NCBI RefSeq assembly: GCF_019428685.1
Contig: NZ_CP080096.1
Location: forward strand, 2,170,001 to 2,234,000
Direction: 5' to 3'
Length of the DNA: 64,000 nucleotides
From: Paraburkholderia edwinii
GTDB taxonomy: Bacteria; Pseudomonadota; Gammaproteobacteria; Burkholderiales; Burkholderiaceae
Below, piece after piece: positions 19,095 through 27,646 of this stretch. The first letter of the stretch is position 1. Every line of letters begins with the position of its first letter. Below the pieces are notes generated by a model, which was not told the DNA's origin, searched no databases, and saw only the letters and a program-made list of their open reading frames with translations. The position numbers were made by a program, and so were the translations under genes.

Positions 19095-19424
19095 TCAATG
19101 ATGCTGATAGATGCCGTTGCTTTGTACGGAAATCGGCATCGCGCGGTTACCGCTTGCGGTCGTGCCGCCGGCGCCGGGGCCGTAGTCGCTGCTGGCGTTG
19201 CCACTGACCGGGCTCACGCGGTTTTCCGCGGCCTGGACGTCGGCCGGGTAGTCCTGCCGGTTGGCGTGCGGATCGTAGCCCGCCTGTTCGACACGCACGA
19301 GGTCGGCATTGACTTCGGCGCGCGTGACCGGCGAATTCGTGGTTTGAGCCTGCGACGCAAGCGGAGCGCCCAGTACAAAAAGAGCGGCAAGAAGGGTGGT
19401 TGCGCGAGCGTGTTTCATCGTCAT
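19095..19424 (-). CDS. DUF4148 small exported protein
   Basis: This 109-residue protein starts at ATG 19424 behind AGGAGAAC. Residues 1-26 are a Sec signal peptide (KHARATTLLAALFVLGAPLA, cleavage near SQA-QT). The conserved core VTRAEVNADLVRVEQAGYDP identifies the DUF4148 family, which is abundant and highly paralogous in Burkholderia and relatives. The rest is Gly/Ser/Asn-rich and probably disordered. The function is unknown; the protein is expected in the periplasm. A strong terminator follows, indicating a monocistronic unit. Confidence 0.88.
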   Translation of the reverse strand: MTMKHARATTLLAALFVLGAPLASQAQTTNSPVTRAEVNADLVRVEQAGYDPHANRQDYPADVQAAENRVSPVSGNASSDYGPGAGGTTASGNRAMPISVQSNGIYQHH

Positions 19425-19673
19425 GTTCTCCTGGGTGATTGCCCGATTAACGGTACCTGGAAGGTACGGGGAACAGATTAACGGCCGTCCCTACGTCAAT
19501 CGATAGCATGAACGTCATCGCATTGATGCCGCACGAGCATGGTTCGAAATGCGGCTTGCGATGCGTTCGACTTACAGAACACCCGAAGATTGCTACGTAT
19601 TCCGATGAGGCTGTTTTTTGGATTTCGCAACAATTTCGTGCACAGCGCGTTATATATCGGCCTGATTTCCGCC

Positions 19674-20594
19674 TTATATCGATGGATGCGGCGTCAATGA
19701 CATCACGAATTCAAGGAAGGCTCGCGTCTTGGCGGGCGGATGATGCCGCGACGGATAGAGCGCATGGAGCGGGAAGCGCTCGTCAGGCCAATCGGGAAAC
19801 AGATCGACGAGCCGGCCTTCCGCTAGCAGTTGCTCCGCGCTGATCTGCATGACCTGCGCAATGCCGTAGCCCGACAGGCAAACGCTCAGCATCGTTGCGA
19901 CGTCGTTGACGACGAGGCGGCCGCCGGTTTCGACCTCGAGCTTCTTTCGCTTGCGATGAAACTCCCAGCCGAACGGCCGCCCGGTCTCAGGATCGCGGAA
20001 CTCGATACACGCGTGCGTGCCCTTACCCAACTCCTGCGGCGTGAGCGGGCGCCCATTGCGCTTCAGGTACGACGGCGCGGCGACCGTGACGATGCGCGTG
20101 TCGAACAGCTTGCGCGCCACGAGACTCGACGTGCGCGGCTCGCCGAAGCGCACCGCGAGATCGAAACCTTCGGTGACCATATCTCCCAACTGATCGCGCG
20201 TGATCAGTTCGAGCCGCAGGTCGGGGTGATCGTCCATAAACGACTCGAGACGCGGGCCGAGAATCAGCCTTGAAAAGAACGGGTCGATATTGACGCGCAG
20301 CCGCCCGCGCACAACGGTCGCGCCGCCCGAGGCGGTCGCGGCCGCCTCTTCGAGGCCGGCGATCAACGGCGTGACCTGTTCGTAGAAGCGGCGTCCTTCG
20401 TCGGTCAGCGAGACGACGCGCGTCGTGCGATCGAACAGGCGGATGCCGAGCCGCGCTTCGAGCCGTGCAACCGCGCGGCTCACGCCCGATTGCGACATGT
20501 CGAGCTGTTCGCCCGCCGCAGCGAAACTGCCGGCGTCGACGATGGCGGTAAACACGCTCATGCCGTTCAACATGCGTTCATCGAATCCGGGCAT
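19674..20594 (-). CDS. LysR-family transcriptional regulator
   Basis: This 306-residue regulator has a helix-turn-helix at about residues 12-70 (MSVFTAIVDAGSFAAAGEQL, SQSGVSRAVARLEARLGIRL) and a complete effector domain (LRLELITRDQLGDMVTEGFD, GYGIAQVMQ). It is transcribed away from the SDR gene at 20698. The 103-bp divergent spacer is the usual arrangement for LysR control of the neighbour. The ribosome site before ATG 20594 is weak and ATG 20573 is an alternative. Confidence 0.9.
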   Translation of the reverse strand: MPGFDERMLNGMSVFTAIVDAGSFAAAGEQLDMSQSGVSRAVARLEARLGIRLFDRTTRVVSLTDEGRRFYEQVTPLIAGLEEAAATASGGATVVRGRLRVNIDPFFSRLILGPRLESFMDDHPDLRLELITRDQLGDMVTEGFDLAVRFGEPRTSSLVARKLFDTRIVTVAAPSYLKRNGRPLTPQELGKGTHACIEFRDPETGRPFGWEFHRKRKKLEVETGGRLVVNDVATMLSVCLSGYGIAQVMQISAEQLLAEGRLVDLFPDWPDERFPLHALYPSRHHPPAKTRAFLEFVMSLTPHPSI

Positions 20595-20697
20595 CTATGC
20601 CACTCCGTCATTAATCCAATGACGGCGATGATATCGCGCAATGACTTGCCGATGTACAGAATGAAGCCCGTTACCGTGTTTTCGAAAGGAGCGTGCG

Positions 20698-21489
20698 ATG
20701 AAGATTCAGGGAAGCCGTGTGTTGATCACCGGGGCGAACCGGGGGCTCGGCAAGGCGTTTGCCGAAGCGTTTCTGAAGGCGGGAGCAGCGAAGGTTTATG
20801 CGGGCGCGCGCGATATAGGCACAATGAGCGGCGCAGTGACCCGCACAATGAGCAGCGCAATGAGCGGTGCAACGAGTGGTGCGATGCACGATCGGCGCGT
20901 CACGCCGGTGCGGCTCGACGTGACCTCACCCGCCGACATCGATGCGGCTCTCGCGCAATGCGCCGATATCGACATCCTCGTCAACAACGCTGGAAGGATG
21001 CGCATGCAACCATTACTCGAGCCCGGCACGGCCGAGCTGGCGCGCGCGGAGATGGAAGTCAATTACTTCGGCACGTTATCGATGTCCCGTGCGTTCGCAC
21101 CGGTGCTCGTGAAGAATGGCGGCGGCTGCATCGTCAATATGCTTTCGGTGGCGAGTTGGTACACCTATGCGTTCAACCCTGCCTATTGCGCCTCGAAGGC
21201 GGCCGCGCTTGCGGTGACCGACGGCCTGCGCACCGAGCTTGCGCCGCACGGCACGCAGGTCGTCGGTGTGTTTGCCGGGTTTATCGACACGGATATGGCC
21301 GCCAAGGTGACCGACGCGAAGGTCACGCCGCAGGAAGTGGCGCTGCGCACGCTGGTGGGCATCGAGGCGGGCTGTGACGAGGTGTTCGGCGACGATATCA
21401 GCCGCACCTTCCGCGAAACGCTCAATCGCGATGCGGCGAGCGTGCGGGCGGAAATGGCGCGGCTGTATCGCGAGTCGTTGCGGCAGTGA
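20698..21489 (+). CDS. SDR-family oxidoreductase with an inserted low-complexity loop
   Basis: The 263-residue protein starts at ATG 20698 behind AAAGGAG. It has the SDR cofactor motif TGANRGLGKAF, LDVTSPADID, NNAGRM, a catalytic Ser in NMLSVASW and YCASKAAALAV (Tyr and Lys of YxxxK). Between beta 2 (KVYAGARD) and beta 3 (RVTPVRLDVT) sits an odd Met/Ser/Ala/Gly stretch, residues about 41-63. It is encoded by an imperfect 12-nt tandem repeat and replaces the usual helix. The loop lies on the cofactor side and could affect cofactor choice or simply be tolerated. It is divergent from a LysR gene, its likely regulator. Confidence 0.88.
   Translation: MKIQGSRVLITGANRGLGKAFAEAFLKAGAAKVYAGARDIGTMSGAVTRTMSSAMSGATSGAMHDRRVTPVRLDVTSPADIDAALAQCADIDILVNNAGRMRMQPLLEPGTAELARAEMEVNYFGTLSMSRAFAPVLVKNGGGCIVNMLSVASWYTYAFNPAYCASKAAALAVTDGLRTELAPHGTQVVGVFAGFIDTDMAAKVTDAKVTPQEVALRTLVGIEAGCDEVFGDDISRTFRETLNRDAASVRAEMARLYRESLRQ
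20819..20886 (+). repeat. Imperfect 12-nt tandem repeat inside the SDR gene
   Basis: Variants of GCAATGAGCGGT recur about five times in frame (with GCACAATGAGC and GCAACGAGTGGT forms), adding a Met-Ser-Gly-Ala-like repeat to the protein. The multiple-of-three unit keeps the gene open. Confidence 0.7.
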
Positions 21490-21534
21490 CGGCTGTGCGC
21501 AGGGCGAGCTAAAGGGTGAGCGTCAGGGTGAAAT

Positions 21535-21945
21535 TCAGGGCTTGTCGATCAGGCTCACATGAGCCGCGACGATGCGCCATCCGCCATGCAGGCCGGCCTC
21601 CGGTTGCGAATCGGGGCCGATCCTCGCCCACGTTTGCATCTGACGCCCGATCTGGTCGGTGTCCATGCTGATGAATTCGGTACTGACAGTCGCGAAATCG
21701 GTGCCGAAGGTCGTGACGACTGTGCGCTGCAGCCGGCGCGACCGCGGAACCGGCGTGGCGATTTTTCGGTACGCGCGGATCTGGTCGCTGCCATGCTGGA
21801 TTTCGCTTATCCCATAGCGCACGGTTTGCGGGCTCTGCCAGAAGAGCATGTTGATCGTCATGTTGTCGTGATCGGCAAGCGCGCGCTCGTAGGCGGCAAA
21901 GGCGGCGGAAACTTCGGCTACGACCTGGGGAAGATTGAGTTGCAT
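21535..21945 (-). CDS. AtzH-like / HpxZ-like protein (NTF2 fold)
   Basis: The 136-residue protein from ATG 21945 begins MQLNLPQVVAEVSAAFAAYE and continues with NMLFWQSPQTVRYGI, RAYRKIATPVPRSRRL and the Cys-free core FGTDFATVSTEFIS, ending GGWRIVAAHVSLI. This pattern is that of the AtzH-like family (formerly DUF3225), which includes HpxZ of oxalurate breakdown and AtzH of cyanuric-acid breakdown. Members assist or act beside amidohydrolases in purine/triazine catabolism. No amidase is adjacent here, so the partner is not evident. The ribosome site is weak. It probably belongs with the transporter and aldolase genes nearby. Confidence 0.75.
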   Translation of the reverse strand: MQLNLPQVVAEVSAAFAAYERALADHDNMTINMLFWQSPQTVRYGISEIQHGSDQIRAYRKIATPVPRSRRLQRTVVTTFGTDFATVSTEFISMDTDQIGRQMQTWARIGPDSQPEAGLHGGWRIVAAHVSLIDKP

Positions 21946-22100
21946 CACGAAAGTCCCTATTAACACGGAGTAAAAGCGGGCGGTGTAAAAGCGGGTGTTA
22001 GGCCCGTGCAAAAGCGGCATGCAAAGGGCGCATCGCTGCGCCCCGCTTATGCCGCGTCATGCGTAGGCCGACCTTCGTGAAGACAGTTGGCGACGTCGCT

Positions 22101-23540
22101 TTATTCCGAATAGGTGTGCAGCCTGCCATCGCGCTGGCTGCCTTGCGGGTGATGCGAAAGGTCCGAATCCGCGCGGCCGTGCGAAGTCGCTTCCCGATTT
22201 CCGAAATCCTCATTCTTTCGCATCAAGGCGACCGACACCAGCGCAATCAGTCCCAGCGTGCACAGGTACCACGCGAGATAGATGGGACTTCCATGCGCAA
22301 GCCTGACCAGATACGTTGCGATAACCGGTGCAAGGCCGCCGCCGATCGCACCGGACGTCTGCACCGCAAGCGAGATGCCGCTATAGCGAACCGACGCCGG
22401 AAACTGGATCGAGAAAAGATTGCCCTCCGGGCCGTATAGCAGCGCATAGACGCCCGCCAGGGCGATCAGCATCGCGAGATAGATGGACGCTGTGTTCGAA
22501 GCATTCAGCAGATCGAAGAACACAAAGGCAAATACACAGATGCCTATCGCACCGAGGGCAAACATCAGCCGATGCTGCGTTTTGTCGCCGAGCCACCCGG
22601 CTACCGGAATCGTGAATAGCGCGGCGGCCGCGCCCCAGATCATCGCGTGCAGCATCGTCGAACTGGCGATATGCAAACGCTGCGTGGCATACGACAGCGA
22701 AAACGTCGCGACTGTGTAGAACCACGTCACTTCGGCGAGGCGCGCGCCCGCGACCGTCAGCAGTTCGCGCTTGTGATGCCGCACCACGTGCAGCACCGGC
22801 GCCTTGACTTGTTCGCCGCGTTGCTTCATGCGTTCGAAGTCCGGCGACTCCGAAACCTTCAGGCGGATAAACCAGCCGACCGTCAGCAGCACGATGCTGG
22901 CCCAGAACGGCACGCGCCAACCCCAATCGAGCATGGCGTGTTCGGGTAATTTCGCAACGGCCGCCATCGCGATCGACGATAGAACAAGGCCGAATGCCAC
23001 GCCCGCTTGCGGCAGACTGCCGAAAAATCCCTTCTTGCCCTTGGGCGCGTGCTCGACCGCCATCAATACGGCGCCGCCGTATTCGCCGCCAATCGCGAGC
23101 CCCTGAATCACGCTCATCAGCACGAGAATGACCGCTGCCCAATAGCCGATTTTTTCGTAGGTCGGCACGAGCCCGATCAGCACGGTCGGTGTGCCCATCA
23201 TCACGACGGTTAGCAGCAGCATCGATTTTCTGCCGACCTTATCGCCGAAGTGTCCAAATACGATCGCGCCCACGGGCCGCGCGAAAAAACCCACCGCGTA
23301 GGTGCCGAACGCCGCGAGTGTGCCCGTGACCGGATCGAACGCGGGAAAGAAGATCCGGTTGAACACGAGCGCGGCGGCCGTGCCGTAGACAAAGAAGTCG
23401 TACCACTCGATGGTCGTGCCGATCAGGCTTGCGATACCGGCAATGGCATAAAGCCGCGGCGAATAGGCGGCATGCGGCGCGGCATGCGACGCGGTGTGGG
23501 CCGAAGATGCATCGGCGCCTTCAGTGCCCGACAGGGACAT
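22101..23540 (-). CDS. MFS transporter, metabolite:H+ symporter (MHS) type
   Basis: The 479-residue carrier starts at ATG 23540 right after GGAGGAGAAC. It has twelve hydrophobic segments and the MHS signatures: SLIGTTIEWYDFFVYGTAAA in TM1, FARPVGAIVFGHFGDKVGRK in the 2-3 loop, and RVPFWASIVLLTVGWFIRLK with the long central loop (ESPDFERMKQ). Relatives (ShiA, ProP, KgtP) move organic acids or osmolytes with protons. The spacer to the divergent aldolase gene is 317 bp, suggesting shared regulation. The substrate is probably the hydroxy acid handled by the aldolase or the AtzH-like pathway; this is inference. Confidence 0.9.
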   Translation of the reverse strand: MSLSGTEGADASSAHTASHAAPHAAYSPRLYAIAGIASLIGTTIEWYDFFVYGTAAALVFNRIFFPAFDPVTGTLAAFGTYAVGFFARPVGAIVFGHFGDKVGRKSMLLLTVVMMGTPTVLIGLVPTYEKIGYWAAVILVLMSVIQGLAIGGEYGGAVLMAVEHAPKGKKGFFGSLPQAGVAFGLVLSSIAMAAVAKLPEHAMLDWGWRVPFWASIVLLTVGWFIRLKVSESPDFERMKQRGEQVKAPVLHVVRHHKRELLTVAGARLAEVTWFYTVATFSLSYATQRLHIASSTMLHAMIWGAAAALFTIPVAGWLGDKTQHRLMFALGAIGICVFAFVFFDLLNASNTASIYLAMLIALAGVYALLYGPEGNLFSIQFPASVRYSGISLAVQTSGAIGGGLAPVIATYLVRLAHGSPIYLAWYLCTLGLIALVSVALMRKNEDFGNREATSHGRADSDLSHHPQGSQRDGRLHTYSE

Positions 23541-23857
23541 GTTCTCCTCCATCCGTCATGTGTTTTCCGGCGCACGCGCCGGGCGGGGGCGACAGGCCCG
23601 ACGGAAGTATCGGCAGCGCAAATTCAATGAGCCATCGCGCGCGCGTCATAGCTGATATACGCGGTGTCCGTTTGATATCCGGGGCGCGGCGCCCATTCGC
23701 ATGCATACCTGGTATGAGCGCGGCGTGCTGGCTTCGTCGCGCCGTTTTCCGAATACTTGAGCTAAACCACGCAATGCGCTGCATGCCGGCGTCGAGCCGA
23801 AGACCGGTGCGCGCAACCGCGTATGTCGTTTTTTGTTGGCGCAGATGGAGGCATCCG
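23541..23857. promoter_or_regulatory. Divergent promoter region with 13-bp inverted repeat
   Basis: This 317-bp spacer lies between the MHS transporter (minus) and the aldolase (plus). It contains CATACC-T-GGTATG at 23704-23716, a perfect inverted repeat with a one-base centre and a plausible operator. No gene was seen. Confidence 0.4.
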
Positions 23858-24613
23858 ATGCAATTGAGAGAAAAGCAGTATTTCGATGAGCGCGCGACGC
23901 AGGAGATGAATCAGAACCTGAAGCCGAAGGCGCGCACGCTACAGGAAACGCTCGCGTACGCGTGCCGGATCCTCGCGATGACCGGGCAGGAAGCCGGGCT
24001 TGCCGGGCAGATCACCGCGCGCTCGGACAAGCGGCGTTGCTACTGGACGTTGCGGTTCGGTCTGGGTTTCGATGAAGCGACGCCCGACGACTTTATCGAA
24101 GTCGACGCCGATCTGAATACGATCAGCGGCAAAGGCATGGCGAATCCGGCCACGCGTTTTCATCTGTGGGTGTACGACGCGCGTCCGCAGACCAACGCGA
24201 TCATTCACACGCATTCGCCCTATGTGTCGGCGCTTGTGGCCGCGCGTCAGCCGCTTGTGATTTCGCAAATGGATATGACGCCGCTCCACAACGACTGCGC
24301 GTTTCTCGCCGACTGGCCCGGCGTGCCGATCGCGGATCAGGAAGGCGTGGCGATTTCGGAAGCACTTGGCGACAAGCGGACCATTCTGCTCGCGCATCAT
24401 GGGCAGTTGACGACGGGCGCCTATATCGAGGAAGCCGCGTATCTGGCCGTGTATCTCGAACGTGCGGCCCGCATGCAGGTGCGTGCGCGCGTGTTCGGTC
24501 CGATCACGCCGGTATCGGATGAACTGGCGGCGGAGGCGCACGATTATCTGCTCAAGCCGTCGATCGTGAAGGGCACCTTTGATTACTGGTGTCGTCAGGC
24601 CGACCGGATGTGA
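23858..24613 (+). CDS. Class II aldolase/adducin-family protein
   Basis: The 251-residue protein starts at ATG 23858, six bases after GGAGG (23847-23851). The Zn-binding motif IIHTHSPYVSAL supplies two His and LLAHHGQLTTG supplies the third; ISGKGMANPATRFHLW fits the substrate loop. Family members cleave or decarboxylate sugar phosphates and hydroxy acids (fuculose-phosphate aldolase, ribulose-phosphate epimerase, OtnC-like decarboxylase). The first residues (EMNQNLKPKARTLQETLAYA) are of the adducin-like subgroup, in which substrates are mostly unassigned. It is divergent from the MHS transporter and ends before a hairpin shared with fliC. Confidence 0.85.
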   Translation: MQLREKQYFDERATQEMNQNLKPKARTLQETLAYACRILAMTGQEAGLAGQITARSDKRRCYWTLRFGLGFDEATPDDFIEVDADLNTISGKGMANPATRFHLWVYDARPQTNAIIHTHSPYVSALVAARQPLVISQMDMTPLHNDCAFLADWPGVPIADQEGVAISEALGDKRTILLAHHGQLTTGAYIEEAAYLAVYLERAARMQVRARVFGPITPVSDELAAEAHDYLLKPSIVKGTFDYWCRQADRM

Positions 24614-24682
24614 GTGCGTGAATGAGGTGGAGCCGCCGCTTGTTGAGGTTTCGAGCGGCCCGGGAAGATATTCGTAGGGAAG

Positions 24683-24708
24683 CGGGAGCGGAACTGGGTC
24701 CGCTCCCG
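24683..24708. terminator. Hairpin between convergent aldolase and fliC genes
   Basis: CGGGAGCGGA (24683-24692) pairs with TCCGCTCCCG (24699-24708) across a 6-nt loop. On the plus strand TGTTGCTTTTCC follows, so it best terminates the aldolase gene. Being 16 bp from the fliC stop, it may also end fliC. Confidence 0.6.
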
Positions 24709-24723
24709 TGTTGCTTTTCCAGC

Positions 24724-26160
24724 TTATTGCAGCAGCTTGAGGACCTTTTGGGGATCCGCATTCGCTTGCGCCAACACGGAGATATCGGCTTGCTGCAGCA
24801 CTTGCGCGCGGCTCAGATCGGCTGTCGTGGAGGCGAAGTCCGTGTCCGTGATCTGCGACTGGGCGCTGGTGAGATCAGTCGATTCGTTTTGCTGCGATTG
24901 CGCGATCGCCTCGAAGCGGTTCTGCGTGGCGCCCATCGATGCCTGAATATTCGATATCGTGGCAAGCGCATTATCGATCGAGTTCAGTGCGTTGTTGGCG
25001 CCTTGCACGCTCGTAATGTCGATCTGCGATACGGCAGTCGGCTGGTTCAGCGTGTTCACGCCCGCCAGGACGCTGCCCGCGGGCTGGGCGCCCGAGGAAG
25101 CGGAACCGATCGCGCTGGTCGGCGCATTAGCGAACCCCAGATTGCCGGACGCGCCGGAGAACAGTGCCGTCTGCGCGGTCGATGAGAGCCGGTTGCCGTG
25201 CTGGTCGATGAACTTGAGGCCGCCGCTGCCGTCGGCTTCGACGGTGACGGAAGTGATCGTACCGCTGTCGCCGGCAACCGCATCGCGGCCCGTTGTCGCA
25301 TTGACATTGATGCCTGAGATGACACCGAACACCGTGCCGTCGGCTGCGCCGGTACCGGCGGCAGCGGCGCTCGTAATTTCGGCCATTTCAACGGCCGGCG
25401 AGAGCGCGCTGCCGGTGCCGAGCGACAGTGTCGAGAGACCGTTGGTTGCCGTCGCGGTGAACAGGGCGGTGGACGCGGTCGAGGAGATCGCGGCGCCGTT
25501 CTGGTCGGTGAAGGTGAAGCCGCCGTTGCCGTTCGAGACGATGTTGATCGACGTGATCGCGCCCGCGCCGCTCGCTTCCGTGCCGTCCGCGTTCAGGTTC
25601 AGGCCCGTGATCGTGCCAAGCGTATTACCGGCCTGCACGAACCCACCGCCAAGCGATGCTGCCGAGACGCCCTGGCTTAGATCGAGCGAAACCGTCTGGC
25701 CGACGTTCGCGCCAACCTGCACCTGAATCACGCCTGCCGAGCCATCCATGAGGCGGATGCCGTTGAACTGCGTTTGCGAAGCGATGCGGTTCACTTCAGA
25801 GATCTGCTGCGTCACTTCCTGTTGCAACGCGGCCTGATTTTGCTCGGTCAGCGTGCCGCCCGCCGCTTCGCCGGCGAGCGCGCGGATACGCTGCAGGCTC
25901 GACGTGATCTGCGCGAGGGCCGTGTTGGTCGTTTGCACCATCGACACACCGTTGTTCGCGTTCTGCACACCCTGGGTCAGCCCGTTGATCTGGGTTTGCA
26001 TCGACTCCGAAATGGCGAGGCCAGCTGCGTCATCCGCCGCACTGTTGATACGTTTGCCCGACGATAGACGCGTGATCGCCTGTTGCAACTCGCTGTTGGA
26101 TGCGTTCATGTTCCCTTGAACGACCAGCGAGGGGATATTGGTGTTAATCGTGAGAGACAT
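24724..26160 (-). CDS. fliC: Flagellin
   Basis: This 478-residue filament subunit has conserved D0/D1 ends: N-terminal INTNIPSLVVQGNMNASNSE and LSSGKRINSAADDAAGLAIS, C-terminal TSAQSQITDTDFASTTADLS and QANADPQKVLKLLQ. The hypervariable centre contains two related modules, about 179-243 and 276-340. Each runs G-[TV]-I-[TS]-G-[LI]-N, then an ITS[IV] strand, GGfxF-D-Q-G and SSTA-TALF; they resemble flagellin hook-IN motifs, so the outer domain arose by internal duplication. CGGAGAACC precedes the start. No other flagellar gene is in the window, and no clean sigma-28 promoter was found upstream. Confidence 0.95.
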   Translation of the reverse strand: MSLTINTNIPSLVVQGNMNASNSELQQAITRLSSGKRINSAADDAAGLAISESMQTQINGLTQGVQNANNGVSMVQTTNTALAQITSSLQRIRALAGEAAGGTLTEQNQAALQQEVTQQISEVNRIASQTQFNGIRLMDGSAGVIQVQVGANVGQTVSLDLSQGVSAASLGGGFVQAGNTLGTITGLNLNADGTEASGAGAITSINIVSNGNGGFTFTDQNGAAISSTASTALFTATATNGLSTLSLGTGSALSPAVEMAEITSAAAAGTGAADGTVFGVISGINVNATTGRDAVAGDSGTITSVTVEADGSGGLKFIDQHGNRLSSTAQTALFSGASGNLGFANAPTSAIGSASSGAQPAGSVLAGVNTLNQPTAVSQIDITSVQGANNALNSIDNALATISNIQASMGATQNRFEAIAQSQQNESTDLTSAQSQITDTDFASTTADLSRAQVLQQADISVLAQANADPQKVLKLLQ

Positions 26161-26386
26161 GTGGTTCTCCGTAGAAGGTTAAGTCGTGAATCGTCGAAAC
26201 GTCGAGATCGGCGTGACACTCGTGCATGGCTGGCCGCCTCAGCCGCGTTGACGGCAGGACCGCGAATTGATTAAGGCCTGAAGACCCCGCTGGCCCGCCA
26301 GGTCAAGAGAATGTGGAATAGAAGGCAAACGCCGCTAAAGACGTTGGCACAAGATATGTCCGCCGTGACCCCCGGTAGAGGTTCAG

Positions 26387-27646
26387 ATGAATGGCGACGG
26401 AAGCCTGCTTCAAAAAGTGGCTTTACATCAAGCCGATGCGCGTAGCGCAAGTTTTTGTGAAACGCACACGTATCGTGAATCGCATGAATTCATTGCGACA
26501 CGATTCGATAAACCCGACAGCCACGATGTTCAAACTTCCTTAAGAAAATTAAGCCGTCTCGATGTTAGAGAAGCATTGCCCAAAGAGGCCTTAGCGTTTG
26601 CCGGAAGGCTTGAACTCGATCAGTCGTTACGCGATGCGCTAAGCGCGCAACAGCTGGCGGATTGTTTGCATGCGCTAGCGAAGTGGGACAAGAACGATGT
26701 TTTCCATAAGGCAGGGCTCGCGCTGTCTGCGCGCCTCGCCTATGAAGAACGGCCAGGCCTGCTGCTGGACGCGCAACGTGTCGCCCAGTGTCTCGATGCA
26801 CTGGCGCGATGGGATCGCGAACCCGTGTGCCGTGCAGCGGGCGAACGGCTTGCGAGGAGGATTGCGGCCGAACCGCAGCTATGCGATGCGCTGAACCGGC
26901 ACGAGGTTGTTGCCTGTCTCGGCGCGCTGGCCCGATGGCACGAAGCGTCCGCATGCGCGGAAGCCGGCATGCGTCTGGCCAGACGGATCGTCGACGACAA
27001 GGGTCTGGTCGACGGCCTTAACGGCCACGCGGTCGCCCAGTGTCTCAATGCGCTAGGCAAATGGGACAGCACGAGCATGGGTCTCGACGCCGTGAAACAA
27101 CTGGCGGCACGCCTTGCAACGGACGAAGCGCTCGTGCGGCAGCTCAATGGCGCGCGCGTCGCTAACTGTCTGAGCGCGCTTGCCAGATGGTGCGATGACG
27201 ATGTATGCCGCACTGCTGGAATACGGCTCGCAAGGCGTATTGCGGAAGATGGTCCGTTGCGGCATCACCTCAACGGAAGGCATGTGGCGGTCTGCCTCGG
27301 CGCGTTGGCAAGCTGGAACGACGACGACATGTGCCGCAAAGGGGCCGTACAACTGGCAAGGCGGCTCGCGTCGGACATGTCCCTTTGCGATCGGCTGACG
27401 GTGAAACACATCGTGAATTGTCTGCAGGCGCTAGGCAAACTGAGCAACGAAAGCGCGTGTCTTGCCGGTGCGATAAAGATCTCGCAGCGCGTGCTGACGG
27501 ACCCAACGCTATGCGACGATCTTCATCAGGATCAGGTCGCCCGGTGCGCTGCCGCGCTCGAGGTCTGGGGATCGGAAGCGCTTCCCGCCAGGGCGAGGAT
27601 GCGGCTCGGTCAACTCATGCAAGCAGGCACGGATTTTAGAAGTTAG
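26387..27646 (+). CDS. Tandem 42-residue HEAT/ARM-like repeat protein (SKWP/RipS-like candidate effector)
   Basis: This 419-residue protein starts at ATG 26387 behind GAGG. After about 46 residues without clear structure it consists of nine consecutive units: 47-88, 89-130, 131-172, 173-214, 215-256, 257-298, 299-340, 341-382 and a shorter 383-419. The full units are exactly 42 residues. The unit pattern is V-A-x-C-L-x-A-L-A-[RK]-W-[DN], then C-R-x-A-G-x-x-L-A-R-R-I, then L-x-x-x-L-N. Two helices per unit and the ALAKW/ALARW core resemble the 42-residue SKWP repeats of Ralstonia solanacearum RipS type III effectors. No hrp box or secretion genes are visible nearby. It is divergent from fliC. 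An intracellular scaffold with similar repeats is the alternative. Confidence 0.72.
   Translation: MNGDGSLLQKVALHQADARSASFCETHTYRESHEFIATRFDKPDSHDVQTSLRKLSRLDVREALPKEALAFAGRLELDQSLRDALSAQQLADCLHALAKWDKNDVFHKAGLALSARLAYEERPGLLLDAQRVAQCLDALARWDREPVCRAAGERLARRIAAEPQLCDALNRHEVVACLGALARWHEASACAEAGMRLARRIVDDKGLVDGLNGHAVAQCLNALGKWDSTSMGLDAVKQLAARLATDEALVRQLNGARVANCLSALARWCDDDVCRTAGIRLARRIAEDGPLRHHLNGRHVAVCLGALASWNDDDMCRKGAVQLARRLASDMSLCDRLTVKHIVNCLQALGKLSNESACLAGAIKISQRVLTDPTLCDDLHQDQVARCAAALEVWGSEALPARARMRLGQLMQAGTDFRS

Noticed and set aside
26161..26386. Sigma-28 promoter before fliC
   Set aside because: TCAATTC and GCCGTCAA are present on the minus strand, but the spacing is about four bases too short for the known consensus.
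26161..26386. hrp-type box (TTCG-N16-TTCG) before the 42-residue repeat gene
   Set aside because: No such pair of TTCG motifs was seen upstream of 26387.
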